From contig CALGGY010000169.1 of NCBI GenBank assembly GCA_937915785.1, positions 1-9,334 of the forward strand: DNA of 9,334 bases, written 5' to 3'. Both the position numbers and the translations under genes were made by a program. The notes beneath the pieces were generated by a model, which was not told the origin of the DNA, ran no database searches, and was given only the letters and a program-made list of their open reading frames with translations. The stretch is from an uncultured Bacteroidales bacterium (GTDB lineage: Bacteria; Bacteroidota; Bacteroidia; Bacteroidales; P3). Of the stretch, positions 8,932 through 9,334 are shown one piece after another; the stretch's first letter is position 1, and every line of letters starts with the position of its first letter.

Positions 8932-9024
8932 TTATCATCCGTTTTGTCTTTTTTTGACTTATACGGTGACTTTTCAATTAGTTTTTTTCTAATTGTTTTG
9001 TCAGTATGGATTTTTTCCATTTCC

Positions 9025-9040
9025 TGACGTTTCTGCTCTT
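9025..9040 (-). other. Upstream arm of the 23S processing stem
   Basis: TGACGTTTCTGCTCTT on the plus strand pairs, in the transcript, with the copy at 6021-6036 beyond the 23S 3' end. It lies about 95 nt before the mature 5' end, a normal distance for an RNase III stem. Confidence 0.6.
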
Positions 9041-9042
9041 TA

Positions 9043-9058
9043 CATTATGTCAAAGATC
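9043..9058 (-). promoter_or_regulatory. boxA-like antitermination element before 23S
   Basis: The minus strand reads GATCTTTGACATAATG, close to the TTCTTTGACAT motif that precedes rRNA genes in Bacteroidota and resembles the boxA element bound by NusB/NusE (S10). It lies 27 nt after tRNA-Ala and ahead of the processing stem, where a 23S-leader boxA is expected. The match is by memory of related operons, not by alignment. Confidence 0.5.
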
Positions 9059-9085
9059 TTTTGCTTAACTTTCGTCTCGCTTTCG

Positions 9086-9159
9086 TGGAGAATAACGGAG
9101 TCGAACCGTTGACCTACTGCTTGCAAGGCAGTCGCTCTAGCCAACTGAGCTAATCCCCC
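9086..9159 (-). tRNA. tRNA-Ala (UGC)
   Basis: The 74-nt gene folds as a full cloverleaf: acceptor GGGGGAT/ATTCTCC, D arm GCTC/GAGC, anticodon arm ACTGC-CTTGCAA-GCAGT with anticodon TGC, T arm AACGG-TTCGACT-CCGTT. The discriminator is A, and CCA is not encoded, so it must be added by the CCA-adding enzyme. The G3-T70 wobble pair, the alanyl-tRNA synthetase identity element, is present. It sits in the usual place between tRNA-Ile and 23S. Confidence 0.97.
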
Positions 9160-9260
9160 TTCTTTATTATGCTTTTGTCTTTTTATTTTTTCTTTTGCAT
9201 TATCGCTTATTTTTTTTTTTCTTTTTTGGACTTAGCATTTTATAGGGCTTTAGGCCTTCG
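9160..9260 (-). other. Spacer between the two tRNA genes
   Basis: This 101-nt spacer is almost entirely A+G on the transcribed strand, with long A runs. Such an unstructured purine stretch suits separation and processing of the two tRNAs. No further gene or clear hairpin was seen. Confidence 0.5.
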
Positions 9261-9334
9261 TAGTCCCGCGCAGAGTTGAACTGCGGACCTCCACATTATC
9301 AGTGTGGCGCTCTAACCAACTGAGCTACGAGACT
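9261..9334 (-). tRNA. tRNA-Ile (GAU)
   Basis: The 74-nt gene ends exactly at the window edge and is complete. Its parts are acceptor AGTCTCG/CGGGACT with an A1-T72 pair, D arm GCTC/GAGC, anticodon arm CCACA-CTGATAA-TGTGG with anticodon GAT, and T arm CGCAG-TTCAACT-CTGCG. The discriminator is A and CCA is not encoded. Ile then Ala after 16S is the classic rRNA spacer order, so a 16S gene is expected just beyond 9334. Confidence 0.97.

Larger units (their letters stand above)
8932..9085 (-). other. tRNA-Ala to 23S spacer with hairpins
   Basis: This 154-nt leader of 23S holds no gene. It contains a boxA-like element (9043-9058), the upstream arm of the 23S processing stem (9025-9040), and two short hairpins whose loops are pure A in the RNA: ATGGA/TCCAT (9006-9010 with 9016-9020) and CAATTAG/CTAATTG (8975-8981 with 8989-8995). 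GTCAG (9000-9004) can also pair with CTGAC (9024-9028), enclosing the first hairpin and competing with the processing stem. Confidence 0.6.

Noticed and set aside
9034..9044. TGCTCTTTACA, very like the E. coli boxA
   Set aside because: It is on the plus strand whereas the rRNA operon is transcribed from the minus strand; the bases are better explained as part of the 23S processing stem.

Overview
This window looks like chromosome from an AT-rich member of the Bacteroidota. The evidence is as follows. The protein genes are strongly A+T-rich and lack Shine-Dalgarno sequences. Several genes start just downstream of the phylum's distinctive promoter (TTG/TTTG, about 19-20 nt, TAnnTTTG). The lipoprotein and secreted-protein signals are of Bacteroidota style, the tRNA genes do not encode CCA, and the rRNA spacer carries a TCTTTGACAT-type boxA-like element. 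No species can be named from this sequence alone.

Left part (1-3383), housekeeping genes. A uroporphyrinogen-III synthase gene (hemD) runs off the left edge on the minus strand. It diverges from cysK (cysteine synthase A) across a 155-nt gap that holds a well-matched promoter for each direction. cysK ends in a clear intrinsic terminator. Next comes a glutathione-peroxidase-family gene with a lipoprotein signal and a probable thioredoxin-type Cys pair. It converges on era (ribosome-assembly GTPase) across a nested inverted repeat that probably terminates both transcripts.

Middle part (3528-5547), accessory genes. Three unrecognised genes are packed with a 2-nt gap and then a 10-nt overlap, behind one good promoter. 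They encode a secreted protein built of six repeats of about 35 residues, a signal-less protein rich in Tyr/Asp 'YD-like' repeats, and a small protein with a signal peptide that looks like an eight-stranded outer-membrane barrel. This is the least explained part of the window and probably a cell-envelope module. Its function cannot be read from the sequence.

Right part (5787-9334), an rRNA operon on the minus strand. In transcription order it runs tRNA-Ile(GAU), tRNA-Ala(UGC), 23S, 5S and an intrinsic terminator; the 16S gene would lie beyond the right edge. The 23S gene is of normal length with intact functional centres. Its flanks can pair into a processing stem, and its leader carries a boxA-like element and A-loop hairpins. 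Open frames inside the rRNA genes are spurious. The stretch 5548-5786 holds no gene.
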